Origin: Ligustrum vulgare
Taxonomy: Eukaryota; Streptophyta; Magnoliopsida; Lamiales; Oleaceae
Direction: 5' to 3'
DNA: 64,000 nucleotides
Assembly: GCA_963555705.1 (NCBI GenBank)
Contig: OY743174.1
Span: 60,906,234 to 60,970,233, forward strand
The notes under the pieces were generated by a model. That model did no database searches. It was not told where the DNA came from and saw nothing but the letters and a program-made list of their open reading frames with translations. Each line of letters opens with the position of its first letter. Positions within the stretch are counted from its first letter, which is position 1. Below are positions 23,224 to 35,355 of the stretch, in pieces. The translations under genes were made by a program, and so were the position numbers.

Positions 23224-26134
23224 TGTTGATACATAAAAATACTCAATTCAAAGGTCCAATGAAATGGCCCAATGAACAAGGCCCATTTGAAGAGTTTAGG
23301 GAACAAGTCCAAATGAACCTACCTGCAAGCCCACAAGCAGAGCGATGGAGCGAGGAGACTAACATCGCCCTAGCTTGGAAAAAGCCCAAAGTCTGGACGA
23401 ACATGGTGATTCTTTATTATAAAATGGCAGTTATTAAGTAGTTAATGGGCAACCTTATCACATTCTCACGATCCGGGAAATTCAGTTGAGTATTGGAAGT
23501 AATGGAAACAGTTATACACAGCAGTTTCTTGACAAGTCATCCATTATCGAGAAATTGGGTGGTTACAGAGCGATAGAGTGGTTCACAAGAAGTTTCGGAA
23601 GAGGAAAAATGTTCAAGGAGTATAAAAGAGAAAAGAAAATACGGAAGAAGAGATCAATCAATTAACTCTCAAACAGAGAATATGTAATTTTCACAGTTCA
23701 CTGGCTTGGGAGAAGTTTCCACTCTAGAACATGTAGGGAAATTTACATTGCAATGCAGTGAAGTAAATGATTATCATAAGATGAGACTATTCCATAGTTC
23801 ATTAATAGAAGTGGCTTTCTCATAGTTCATTAACTTGTCAGCAAATTCTGTGCAGACATGGCAACAGTTGGAGCATTTATTCCATACTCAATTTTATAAA
23901 ACTAAGTCTGAAGTGACCCTGGTCGATTTGGAAAATTTGCATCAAATGTCCAACGAATGGGCAGAAGGTTTTCTTCAAAGGTTCAAAACGACAGGAGCAA
24001 ATGTTTTGTTCCTTTGCTTGAGAAGAAATTTGTCTAGATCGCTCAAATTTGTTTGAGTTTTAACATGAAAAAGAAGTTCCAAGATGGAGAATTTCCTGAC
24101 TTATTCCATTTGAGCGCTAATGTGATTAGATATGAACATTTAATAAGAGAAGATGAACAACAACAACAACAAATGAAAAATTATAGCAAAGGGACTTACT
24201 ATAGAGGCCCGAATTTTGACGTCCACATGGTTGATGATGAATATTATGATCAAACCGAAGTATGTCTAGCTGAACTAGTTAAGGGGGATGTGTATACTTG
24301 CCCTTTAGCAGCTGAATCGAACGCAATGGTTAACAATGAGCCTATAGGGGATAAAAACAAAAGGGCAAGGTGTTTTCATTTTACGTGACTAAGGCTGGCC
24401 CTATATTTGACAAATTATATAAGGATCAACAAATAAAGTTGAGCGATAACTATAAATTGCAAAACCTTGAGCAAATTAAGGGTAAAAAGTATTGTAAATG
24501 ACATAATGCATAGTCTCATATGATCAACAATTGCTTTGTTTTTTGACATGTGTTGCAGGATGCTATCGAACCTGGGAGAATCACTTTTGGAGCCAAAAAG
24601 AAGATGGCAGTGGATGAAAATCCTTTCCCAAAACCATCTGGGGGTGAACATGATGACAACTGGCTTCGAAAATAGGTTTCTAAAATTCAAGTTAATCATA
24701 GATGATGGAAATGAAGATACTGAGCAAACTCCTAGTGTTTTTGAACGACTCAAAGGAAAGGAACCTATAAAAGATGAAGGTACCTTGTATGCTAAATGCA
24801 AGGGGGAAGTGAGCGAGCCCATGGAAAAAATAGGGACATGGGGACATTAAAGTTATCATAATGTTGTTTCCAGTTTCCATCCCGACAGGGGACGAGGTAT
24901 GCCAATCTACAGAAAACACTCTTTTGAAAGGCAGTTCTGGCCGATGAACAGTGGGAGGACGTTCAGACCACAACCTCATCAGCTAAATGTGTGGCATTCA
25001 TTCCAATATAATGCATGAAGAGTTGTACCTTTCAATGAGATGACAAGGACACAACAAAGACGCTTCCAGAGAAATTATAGAAGGATGATGAGGCAACAAC
25101 AATGATCATCACATATTGAAGCAACAAAGTTACTCAAGGTGGCTAACAAGACTCTCCTCCTCTATGATAGTTAGGAATTTAGTACAAGGGAATCAATGGA
25201 GAAAGCACCGGAAAGTTCTTCTTAGAAGTGAAAATTCGAACGCAGTAAACGGGATAAGGATGAGGAGGATCCAGGGAGACCCCTTGCCATTCAAGTCGGT
25301 ACTCTACCTCTAGTCATGATAACTACTTGTTAATAGTAAGGAGATGCTATAGATTGGAGAGAAGAAATAAAAAGATTATTGAAAGAGTCTGATAAGGAGG
25401 GAGATAGGAAAATGAAGTTACGTGCATTAAATTATGTGTTAATAGGCGAGGATTTGTACAAGAAACGTGCGGATGGAATGCTATTGAAATGTATATGTTT
25501 GGGCAAAGCCAAGATATCATGGGTAAGTATGAAGGAATATGTGGAGCCCATCAGGCAGGCCAAAGAAAGAGATGGCTAATCTTTAGAGGTGGGTATTTTT
25601 GGCCCAAAATGGGAGAATTGTTTGCTCAATATGCCAAGAGTTGTCTAGAACATCACTGAAGCAAATAAAGGGAGTTGGGCAATTCTATTCACACAAAAGA
25701 ACGAAATACGTTCAAAGTGAAAGGTCATTTATACGCAGTAGAGGAAATTAAATATCCAAATCTTAGGAAAGAAAAATTCATCGGAACACCAAGAGTTTTT
25801 CTACGTAATATTTGTGCATGAATGTGGCGAATAGTCGATATTAATTTTTTCCATATTGGGGGTAATTGTTGACACATAAAAATACCCAATTCAAAGGTCC
25901 AGTGGATGGCCCAAGGAACGAGGTCTACTTGAAGAGTTTAGAGAATAGGTCCCAATGAACCCACACGCAGGCCACAAGCAGAGCGATGGAGCGAGGAGAC
26001 TAGCATCACTCAAGATTGGAAAACGTCCAAAGTATCGGCAAACGTGGTGATTCATTATTATAAAATGACAGTTATTAAGCAGTTAATGGGCAACCTTATC
26101 ACATCCCCACGATCCGGAAAATTCGGTTGAGTAT
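23224..26134 (+). mobile_element. Gag-bearing, pol-deleted Ty3/Gypsy element, copy 2
   Basis: The structure is the same as at 16215-19112. The 5' LTR starts at 23224 and the 3' LTR at 25867, cut at the border with unit C after about 270 bases. Gag is slightly better preserved than in copy 1 (23855-24850). The integrase zinc-binding remnant is at 25360-25690. Confidence 0.8.
23855..24850 (+). pseudogene. Gypsy gag pseudogene, copy 2
   Basis: The gag core is present in two open pieces: 23835-24056 with WQQLEHLFHTQFYKTKSEV, and 24053-24388 with FNMKKKFQDGEFPDLF. A single frame break joins them. The knuckle near 24487 shows the same two stops in place of Trp as copy 1. A poly-Gln run (QQQQQ) at about 24160 is shared with copy 1. 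Confidence 0.78.
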
Positions 26135-26967
26135 TGGGTAATGTACCTACATCAACTGACAAAGTAAAAATTAAAATTTCACTATTATCAAAACTGACGG
26201 GTACAATGTTCTTCACTAAATAGTACAACTACAAGTTCATCAGATCATCAGTGGTTCTTGGCACTCCACTAATAAATCGTCGAATAAAAAAGACGGAATC
26301 CCTTAAATACAACATTAGCAATTTAACCAAGCACAACTATCACAAGAATAATATTCTTAAAAACCATACCAAAATATGCAAATGTTTAGATCGAGGTTCC
26401 TCAACCTCAAATATGAATCATTGGATCCTGATCTTAAGTAATGTTTAATTGATTGAAGAACAATGAGTTGTAAATTTTCTATTCATGATGGGTTGGACAT
26501 CGAGCTGAGATATCAATATTTCTTCGAGAGATTGAGCGAGCTGCTGTACTTGCATAACTTTTGCACTGTTTCTCTTTGCTTTCTTTGTTACATAGACCGA
26601 AATCTTTCACTCGCACGTATCGTGCACGTCTGTTCTCTATACATGCTTGCTTTCACAAATTTTTCTTCTTTCTTTTCTACTAGCATCATCACTACGATTT
26701 TTTATTTCATTTATAATTATTATTATTTTTAAGAAGTTCACAAGTTTTCCCATGGAGTGAAACTAAATGCTACGCTGATCATTGGTAGGAGTGTGTCTTT
26801 TGTCAAGAATAACCAATCTTGATTTTTCAAGAAATATCTTCCTCAAAGTGCCAGACTTTGAATCAATATTGATTTATCTTTCTCTTCTACCTCCCTTTCC
26901 CCTTTACAAGTTCTTCTCCAGCCAGCTTTTTATGAAGTGTATAGCTGATTCCAAGAGCACTTGGACC

Positions 26968-26972
26968 TTTAC
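26968..26972. repeat. Target site duplication TTTAC, left
   Basis: It matches 29722-29726 exactly. Units A, B and D have a single TTTAC (or TTTAT in D) at this site, so they are empty sites. Confidence 0.93.
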
Positions 26973-29721
26973 TGTAGCGATCGAGAATTTTCGTGATTTT
27001 ATTCAAATAAATATTTTTAAAAAGCGTATCGCTTCGACCTTGCCCATCATTTAGTTATTTTAGTTTTAAACGCGTGTTTGTCTAGCCAGTTAAGTGAAAA
27101 ATTTAATTTATTCAAATACTTAGTCAAATTTTAATTTTTATCAAATATATTTCAATATCACAGTTTATTTTCAAAGTCCAAGTATTAATTATATTAAGTC
27201 CAATTTTCAACTGTTTTAATCCAATCCAACATATCGAGCCCAAATGTTTTACCGATCGTTCAAGCCCTTTTAACAACCCAATCAATAAATTCTTGGCCCA
27301 ACTAAATCAACAACTTCTTTTCCAAGTATTTCCTTACACAACCATATTCACTTCCAAAATTCTCACAATTTTCCATGAATCAAGATTTAACCTAAACTAC
27401 CATGTTTAACACCTAAATCAACTATTAAATATATCCCTCACCTCTTTCCCCTCGAAACACCAAACAACACGAGACCTACACCAAAGGTATGCTTTCTCAC
27501 AATTTCTACTTCTCCCTTCTACTACCACCACGACGGCAATCATCACCACTGCCGCTCTACTCTCTCATCCAACCGAGCTACACTTTACAGCATCGCCGAA
27601 CCTCTAATCCACCATTATTAACCACAACCAATCCATCCAAAACCTGTAATAGCAAATTTCACAAAACCCCTGTCGAACTCCAATCTGCTGCCTCCATCGC
27701 TCACCACCAAAGTATCAAGTTTCAGTCACTCCAATTTCACACAAATCAGCCATCCATCGAGCCACTATCGCAACCCAATCTGAAAACCAGAACCAGCTCG
27801 AACCTCCATGGCCATATTGACCTTCCAAGCGCCCCTGCCACTGCCATAATTCGAGCACCATCATGATCCGCCCCCTCAGTCATTCGACTGAACCTCAACC
27901 TCTTTTTTCGAACCCAACCACCACCTCACATCTTCCTCCCATCAATTTCACAACCCAAAATCACAAACTTCAACCCATGTCCGAATCGAGCTTCAGTTTA
28001 TGCCAATCAAAAACCCAGAACCAAAAACCAAATTAACTCATAAACTCACCTTGACCGCCGTCCTCTTCGCCGGAGTTATCACCGGAATCGCATCCCCAAT
28101 CACCACCCATTAGCCTCGGTTTCCTCCCAAGTTCCACGCCCAAAAAATCGCCCAACCCTTCTTCTTCGCCACCCCCTCCACCCGCTTTCATCGCCGCCAT
28201 TGACATCGACGTCACCGCCTTCGAGCGCCGGTGAACACACCGGCGGATTCAGCATCCCTATCGCCTCTCTCTGGGTCGTCCGAATGGAGAGAGAGAGAGG
28301 TGAGGATTTTGGTTTTAATGTTCCAATTTTAAAATTTGTCTATTAGTCTCTCATCTTTCAAGTTGTTTAGTTAAGCCCTTTGTTTTAAAAGAGCTTTATT
28401 AATCACCCCTCATGTTTTCAAAGTCTTTCGATTTGATCCCCAAATTTAAACCCTTTCATTTCAGCCCAACAATTAGCTTCCTTTTTATTTTAATTTCATT
28501 ATTTAAGTCCTCCAGGTTTTTAAAATATTTTATTTCAGTCCCTTTCACTTTTATTTGTGTGATTAAGTCCTAAGTTTCAAAATATATTATTTTAGCCTCT
28601 ATCGAGTTTTAAAAATATTTCTAGTCAGTCCTGCACTTTTAAAATATATTGTTAGTCCCAAGTTTTAAAAATCAGCTATTTCAGTCCCTCAAGCTTTGAA
28701 TAGTTTAATTCTAGTCCTTTTAGCTTGAAATGTTTTAATTCAGCCCCTTCAGTTTTAAAGTTACTTATTTTAGCCCCAATTTTTGAAAATGATCATTTCA
28801 GTCCCCAACCTTCAATTGAGTATAATATGACCCTGAGTTTTGACCAAAATATAATTTGGTCAGGAACTTTCCGGGTTTATCAATTTAGTCCATAATTTCA
28901 AATTTTTCATTTTAGTCCATCAACTTTCAAAGTATTCATTTTAGTCCCTCACCTTTCAAAGATATTCATTTTAGTCTCTCAACTTTCAAATCATCAATTT
29001 CAGTCCCCAAGTTGTAAATTATCATTTTTAAACCGTAAATTTCAAAAGATTAATGTAACTTATTGGCTAGACGAGGCGTAACGAGATTTGAAAGATTTAA
29101 GTCATTCCCGCTCAACCACACTCGTTAAGGTAGACTCTAATCTACAAATTTACGTTTTTCAAAAGTGCGCATCAATAATTATTTGGATTATAAGTTTAGC
29201 ATGTATGATTGTGTTCATGAGAATTACTTGCTTTCTGAGCATGAGACTATGTTACGAGAATTTACTTGCTTAAATGCATGAGACTTGAACTTGTATGTTA
29301 TTTACTTGTTCATGAGAATACTGGTGATCGTTAGACACCTGAGACTTGAATATCATAATTATGTGTTTTGATTTATGATGTTAAATGAATATTATGCGCG
29401 AGTCTACTGAGTATTTCTATGAAATACTCACGTTTTCCAAAATAAAATTTGCAGATGACGGAGTTGGCGACGGGGCGTGCGATGGTGGCCATTATTGAGA
29501 TTTTAGAAATGTTTTATTTGAAATTATAAACTTATTTTTATTATGTTACGTTCAAGTTATTTTTCCATGTTTAAACTATTTTGACCGTTTAAGTCAATTT
29601 TTATAAAGTTATGTGAAATGGAATTTCACTTAAATTTATTTTCCGCTAAATTATTATCTTCAAAGTAAATTTTGAAACGATGAAGTGGCGCACCCGGGTG
29701 TTCAGAACCCGGGGCGTTACA
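26973..29721 (+). mobile_element. Solo LTR, Ty3/Gypsy, 2749 bp
   Basis: It begins TGTAGCGATCGAG, ends CCGGGGCGTTACA and is flanked by perfect TTTAC repeats. Length and ends resemble the solo LTR at 3282-6000, suggesting a related Gypsy family. A Pro-rich open frame at 27489-27866 and a Gly-rich one at 28033-28215 fall in the GC-rich part of the LTR and are probably not genes. There is no internal region. Confidence 0.92.
28330..29040. repeat. Degenerate tandem repeat inside the LTR
   Basis: About 20 imperfect units of 30-38 bases share the core TTTAGTCCC or TTTCAGTCCC followed by AAGTTTTAAA or AACTTTCAAA. They are most regular at 28900-29010. Confidence 0.85.
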
Positions 29722-30014
29722 TTTACCTATGAATATACTACCCAACGAACTGCATCCTTGTCGTGGCATTTTCTCACAGAGATGCTTGAGAGCCAACTTG
29801 TTTTCCTTCCATGAGAACTTGAGACTGCCTTGGTTGGTTACGGCTTAGGAACTTAACTTCCCATTCGTGATATCTTCTTTCCAAGCGGCATACTGGCTGG
29901 AGTAACCACAAGTTGGCAGTTTGGAAATAAGTTCAAATAAGTTTCCATGAAAAAAATAGCCTAACTGGTTTTTCCAGTCCCTGAATCATGAGGATTGATG
30001 CATCCCCCAAATCA

Positions 30015-30173
30015 GGGCCTGTTTGTTCCCGAGAATTTTTTTTTTTTTTTTTTCAGGTTTTGCCTCAAATTCATTTTCAACAACACATTTTTATAGAACC
30101 CATCACTTTTCACACTTACCAACTGCACATTCCCCCAAGACCTTTTTTCTTCCATTATGTACCAAACAGGTTC
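30015..30173. mobile_element. MITE inside CLSY-like pseudogene C
   Basis: This homologue of 10427-10574 has ends CCTGTTTG and CAAACAGG that are perfect complements over 8 bases. An expanded T-run of about 20 bases lies at 30037-30054. Confidence 0.65.
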
Positions 30174-30723
30174 TTGACTTGGATTGGAAGTCCTCAGTTC
30201 AGTGAGATCAATGCTTCCAGCTAAGTTCTTCCACAAAAACTCAAAGCCTTCTTGCTGATGTTTTTCCAGGCCTTCTTCAGACCATATTTAACGTTCCAAA
30301 CTTTTCATTGAGCTTTACTGTTAAATTATCTACTTATGATTCTTAATAAAGTCCATCAAACATAGTATGCCTAAACATTCTGTGAAAGTATGTTAAACAA
30401 GATGTTACATATTATTTCTAGAGGCTGTAAGTCTTGTATGTCATGATCTTAAGCCAAGTATGTGAACTTTGGGGTGCGAGGTTATTGGTCATGATAGCAG
30501 GGTATCACAACAAGGTTCTTTTGCATACGTGCTAATGAAGGGCAAATTTAAGAAATAATGTGTGTACGCCAGCCTATACATACACTGCACACACACGTGT
30601 TTAAAAAAAGGGGAAGAGAGAATGGGGGACACAGCTAGGGAGAAAATTCCATCGCCATTTCTTTTGCCAAAGGTTCCTCTCCTTACGACAGCATCTTCTC
30701 CCATTTCATTGAGTTTATATATA

Positions 30724-30898
30724 GCCCTTGTTTGAGACCCATTATTTGGGGAAAATCATGGTTTGAAATAGTATTTTTTGGAGGATGTGTGGTTAAAAAA
30801 TGTTTGAAAAGTAAAAAATGATAGACTTGACTAAAATAGATGGTTTAGATTGAGTGTTGAATAAATTTAGTTTACAAAAAATAGGGCAACACAGGGGC
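30724..30898. mobile_element. MITE, second copy of 7668-7836
   Basis: It has the same ends (GCCCTTGTTTGAG and ACACAGGGGC) and the same target position in block Z, with a 6-base insertion. Confidence 0.7.
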
Positions 30899-32445
30899 AT
30901 AGTTACCATCCTTTACTTGAGTATCTTGCGGACTGTTATATCCATCAAGAAATCGTCCTTCAAATAACTCATGATCAGAGTTAAGCCCTTCCTATATTCC
31001 CACTAGTATTTTGGAAATAGTTGGTACTTTCTATATGATTAAGGTGTCGATTCAGGAGCTGCCAAGAAAAAGAATTCCAAAAACCTAAAATTTATGAGAT
31101 ACAAAATACAAACTCCGATTAGTGAATAAAAAAAATAGATCATTCTTTTGCACTTATTCCACCAATATTACTAGACGAAGATTAAATAGCTGGAGACGAC
31201 ACAAGAGGTGGAACATGAGTTTGTGAAGGAGTTGGCACAAGATCTGACCGATGAGCTGGGTCACACAAGTTTGTGAAAGTGCTGCCAAGCATAAATATAT
31301 ATAATCCTACATTAGCATCTCACAAAAGTCTGTGCAAAAAATATTCACCATACTCTAAAACTTACTCACATATCAACAGAACCATAAAATGGAGATAAGT
31401 CCCTGTTTGTTGAACATCTTATTGGGCATCAATAAGAATGACATATTCCAAGGGTAACAATTTATAATATGGTTACTAATATTGTACCGCTTCTCAAAAA
31501 CTATTTCTCAGCCTTTTGTTAGGTTTTCAGTTTGTTGTTTCTAGAGAGTAGTATTAAGTTGTACAATAAGGGGGTTGGGAATTGAGTTGTCAATACGAGA
31601 AAAAGGTTCTACACCGACGACAAATTTCGACAACAAAAAGTCGTCGCTCTAGGTGTAACCTACGGAGTGGACAAAGTAGTCTTCGCTTTTGATTGAAGTA
31701 ATACAAATCTCATGGGGGATTTGACAATTGAATTAACATTTATCGTATAGAAGCTAAAGAGAGAAAAGTTGACATAGCAAAATTAATGTGATCTTTCTAA
31801 AAATTTTAAAGGCATAAACTTATTTCATTATCTTCATAATTTTGAATATATTTGTTCAGAAATTACAGATGAATCAGTAATTGGTAGATTACAAATTTAT
31901 TTCTAAGTGGACGCATGAGTTTGCGTCTTCTGCACGTTTCCTCAACATGAAATGCACATTTCCTTCTGCTTGAAAATATTTATCGGTAATGAAAAATTGA
32001 GATTTTCTTATTTTTAGCCTAAATTCGAAGCTCAAGCCCTAATTACGAACTCGAAGAATCAATTTTTGGTCATGGCTACAGGCTTCATGTATCTCTCTGG
32101 ACTACCTATTGTTATGGGAATGCATGTTCCCAGAGAGATTTTCTTGAAAGGAAACTTTCCCACAAATGTCATTACATGGACACTAGACTAGCTACTTTCT
32201 CCTGGCAAGGCCTGGATGCACTACTTATAACTTGCCTTTCTACAGATATGAAGCCTCGATTTAGTATATACCCGGCAAACATTATCTTTACTTACTATGT
32301 GTTTTGTTGAATAACTTGATCCAGGTCTGCCATCGCTTTTGATCTAGCTAGCTTTCTTTGCATCACGAAATGATCGCGGTCAATCGAGTTGAATAATAAT
32401 CAAAATAAATGCTGCAAAAGTAATGACATAATATTATTTTTTGTT
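30899..32445. repeat. Block Z, copy 2
   Basis: This matches 7837-9384. The minus-strand exon set at 31000-31300 is decayed. Nothing else coding is seen. Confidence 0.75.
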
Positions 32446-32989
32446 GGGTAATGTGCCTACATCAACCGACAAAGTAAAAATTAAAATTTCACTACAATAA
32501 AAAATAACGGGTACAATGTTCTTCACTAAATAGTACAACTACAGGCTCATCAGATCATCAGTGGTTCTTGCCATTCCACTAATAAATCGTCGAATAAAAA
32601 AGGCGGAATCCCTTAAATACAACATTAGAAATTTAACCAAGCACAACTATCACAAGAATAAAATTCTTAAAAACCATACCAAAATATGCAAATGTTTAGA
32701 TAGAGGTTGCTGAGATATCAGTATTTCTTCGAGAGATTGAGCGAGCTACTGTACTTGCATAAATTCTGCACAGTTTCTCTTTGCTTTCTTTGTTGTATAG
32801 GCTGAAATTTTTCACTCGCACGTCTCGTGCACGTCTGTTCTCTATATGTGCCTTCTTTCACAAATTTTTGTTCTTTCTTTTCTACTAGCATCATCACTAG
32901 GATTTTTTATTTTATTTTATTTATAATTATTATTATTTTTAAGGAGTTCAGTTAGTATGCATGTTTTCCCATGGAGTGATAAACTAAAT

Positions 32990-33750
32990 GCTACTTCGAT
33001 CATCGGTAGGAGTGTGTCCTTTGTCAAGAATAACCAATCTTGATTTTTCAAGAAATATCTGCTTCAGAGTGCCACACTTTGCATCAATATTGATTTATCT
33101 TTCTCTTCTGCCTCCCTTTCCCCTTTACAAGTTCTTCTCCGGCCAGCTTTTCATGAAGTGTATAGCTGATTCCAAGAACACTTGGCCTTTTATCTATGAA
33201 TATACTACCCAAAGAACTGCATCCTTGTCGTGGCATTTTCTCATAGAGAGATGCTTGAGAGCCAACTTGTTTTCCTTCAAAGAGAACTTGAGACTGCCTT
33301 GGTTATGGTTTAGGTACTTAACTTACCGTTCGTGATCTCTTCTTTCCAAGCGACATACTGGCTGGAGCAATAACCACAGGTTGGCAGTTTGGAAATAAGT
33401 TCAAAAAAGTTTCCCTGAAAACAATAGCCAAACTGGTTTTTCCAGTCTCTGGATCATGAGGATTGATGCATCCCCCAACTGAGGGCCTGTTTGTTCCCGA
33501 GCATTTTTTCCAGCATTTACCTCAAATTCATATCCAACCACACATTTTTATGGGATCCATCACTTTTCACCCTTTCCAACTGAACATTCCCCCAAGACCT
33601 TTTTTCTTCCATTATGTACCAAACACGCTCTTGACTTGGATTGAAAGTCCTTAGTTCAATGAGATCAATGCTTCCAACTAAGTTCTTCCACAAAAACTCA
33701 AAGCCTTCTTGCTGATGTTTTTACAGGCCTTCTTCAGACCAGATTTAATG
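32990..33750 (-). pseudogene. CLASSY-like SNF2 ATPase pseudogene, copy D
   Basis: It has the same order of pieces as copy A. Between Walker A (PETGKTSL, about 33440) and motif Ia (PVVIAPASM, about 33375) the frame is continuous, whereas copy A has a frameshift there, so copy D is the better template. Motif II reads LDKGHTP at about 33015. The N-terminal block at 33720-33640 has NLVGSID where the others have NLAGSID. A MITE at 33483-33630 interrupts it. Confidence 0.72.
33483..33630. mobile_element. MITE inside CLSY-like pseudogene D
   Basis: This is the homologue of 10427-10574, of the same length and at the same position within the pseudogene. Confidence 0.65.
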
Positions 33751-34043
33751 TTCCAAACTTTTCATTGAGCTTTACTGTTATTAACTGTTAAATTATCTAC
33801 TTATGATACTAAATAAAGTCCACCAAACATAGTATTGACTAAACATTCTGTGCAAGTATGTTAAACAAGATGTTACATATGATTTCTAGAGGCCGTAACC
33901 TGTAAGTCTTGTATGTCATGAAATTAAGCCAAGTAGGTGAGCTTTGGGGTGCGAGGTTGTAGGTCATGATAGCAGGGTATCACAACAAGGTTCTTTTGTA
34001 TACGTGCTAATTACGTGCAAATTCAAGAAACAATGTGTGTACG

Positions 34044-35355
34044 TGTTGGTGTGAATATCGCAAGTGTACGATATCGCTAACAAGTAGTAAAAGTGGATTT
34101 TTGAGTCCGGGTTGTCGATCCCACGAGGACTATTTATTTGCTATCGATTTACTTTGATTCAATAATTCCTAAACTAAAACAAAAACTAACTAAGAAAATA
34201 AAATACCAACCAATCCAAAAACGACAATAAAATTTGAGAATAAATGAAATAAACAATTCAACAAAATAAAAATAAAAATTTAAAACTAAAACTAGCTAAC
34301 AAAACAATAAATGAAGTAAGAAGCAAAGTGGTGGGATTTTGAACGATTAAATGAATATTGGGACTAACGATTTCGAAATAATGTTCTAGCTTAATTTTTC
34401 ATCTCAAGTTGTTTTCTAAAATTGTATTTGGTCGAATTCACGCATATATCTAATTTACGTATCTCGAGTTCAAATTAGGCCAATTTAACTAAGTCAACCA
34501 TGTATCTCTGCAGCGGGTCAGAGTTCTCCTTAGTTAAATGCATTAAATTTCCTAAGAATTCATAAGTGACCACATGCAACCACAAATTCATATCTCTATC
34601 TTTTTGTTGAAATTGCCAGATTTTATTACGTGATCTAATTTTTAACTCACGTCTCGGATTATGAAAACAACCATTAATTCATGAATTGGTGATCAAGCAA
34701 CTCAAGTTTTAAACGCAATAATAAAATCAATACATAAAAAATAAAGTGCCAACTTGAGAATAAAAATCAAACTAAACACATTAAATCTAAATCGTCAATC
34801 CCGATTAATAATTTAGCTACTCATGTTATTGGGAGAAAAATCAATAAATAATAACGCGAACAAAACCCGGATTTTGAAGAATTCAAGAATTAGCATCGCC
34901 TCGTACTACCAAAATCACCAAAGCCGTCAATGACCAAGTGCAACCTGCTGAGCCCTTTTAATTCCTACAGCCGAGTTCTCTTTTTCCCAGGCTGCTTGTG
35001 TATGTACATTATTAGGTTTTTAAACTCCAATCAGTCATGCAATAATTTGGGCCAAAAGTTTTCCTTGCAATTGATTATGAGGCCCAAATAATATTGGGTA
35101 GGTTTTACTATTAAAGCCTCATTTTTGCCAAATAATTCATTTTGACCTCTTATCTTCATTTTATCGTCAATTGCATCCAAAATTGAGTTTTTCCATCCAC
35201 TTGTTGAATATTTACTTCAATTCCTCATTTTCTTGATTTTGGGATAAAAACCTGAAATAATGTAAATAAATAACAATTACGTAGAATTTGTTCAAGAAAA
35301 ATATTATAATATCCTAATTTCGACAGATAAATAAGTGTATAAAATACACTTATCA
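34044..35355. mobile_element. Solo LTR, Ty3/Gypsy, 1312 bp
   Basis: It begins TGTTGGTGTGAATATCGC, ends ATACACTTATCA and is flanked by perfect GTACG repeats at 34039-34043 and 35356-35360. The equivalent site in unit C (about 30566) reads straight through with a single GTACG, so it is an empty site. End motifs recall Athila/Tat-type LTRs, probably in minus orientation. No coding region is present. Confidence 0.92.

Larger units (their letters stand above)
19114..26135. repeat. Tandem unit B (7.0 kb)
   Basis: It starts with the common unit opening. It carries a shortened CLSY-like part (to 20057) and then jumps to sequence matching 13043 of unit A. The jump point shares GTTTGACAAAAATCC with unit A, apart from one base. 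Confidence 0.85.
26764..30290 (-). pseudogene. CLASSY-like SNF2 ATPase pseudogene, copy C, split by a solo LTR
   Basis: On the minus strand the pieces are HQQEGFEFLWKNLAG at about 30260-30200, a MITE, and Walker A with the canonical SGTGKTS followed directly by a TAG stop at about 29970. Then come the middle block and, beyond the LTR at 26973-29721, motif II as LDKRHTP near 26806. Copies A and D have ETGKT here, so copy C keeps the ancestral Walker A while adding its own stop. It is non-functional. Confidence 0.72.
26136..32445. repeat. Tandem unit C (6.3 kb)
   Basis: It begins with the common unit opening and carries a CLSY-like fragment interrupted by a solo LTR. At about 30641 it jumps to block Z sequence (matching 7595), which runs to 32445. 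The join lies within a short shared ATTCC. Confidence 0.85.

Noticed and set aside
27489..28215. Pro-rich plus-strand and Gly-rich minus-strand open frames
   Set aside because: They lie inside the solo LTR 26973-29721 in its GC-richer part. Composition explains them.
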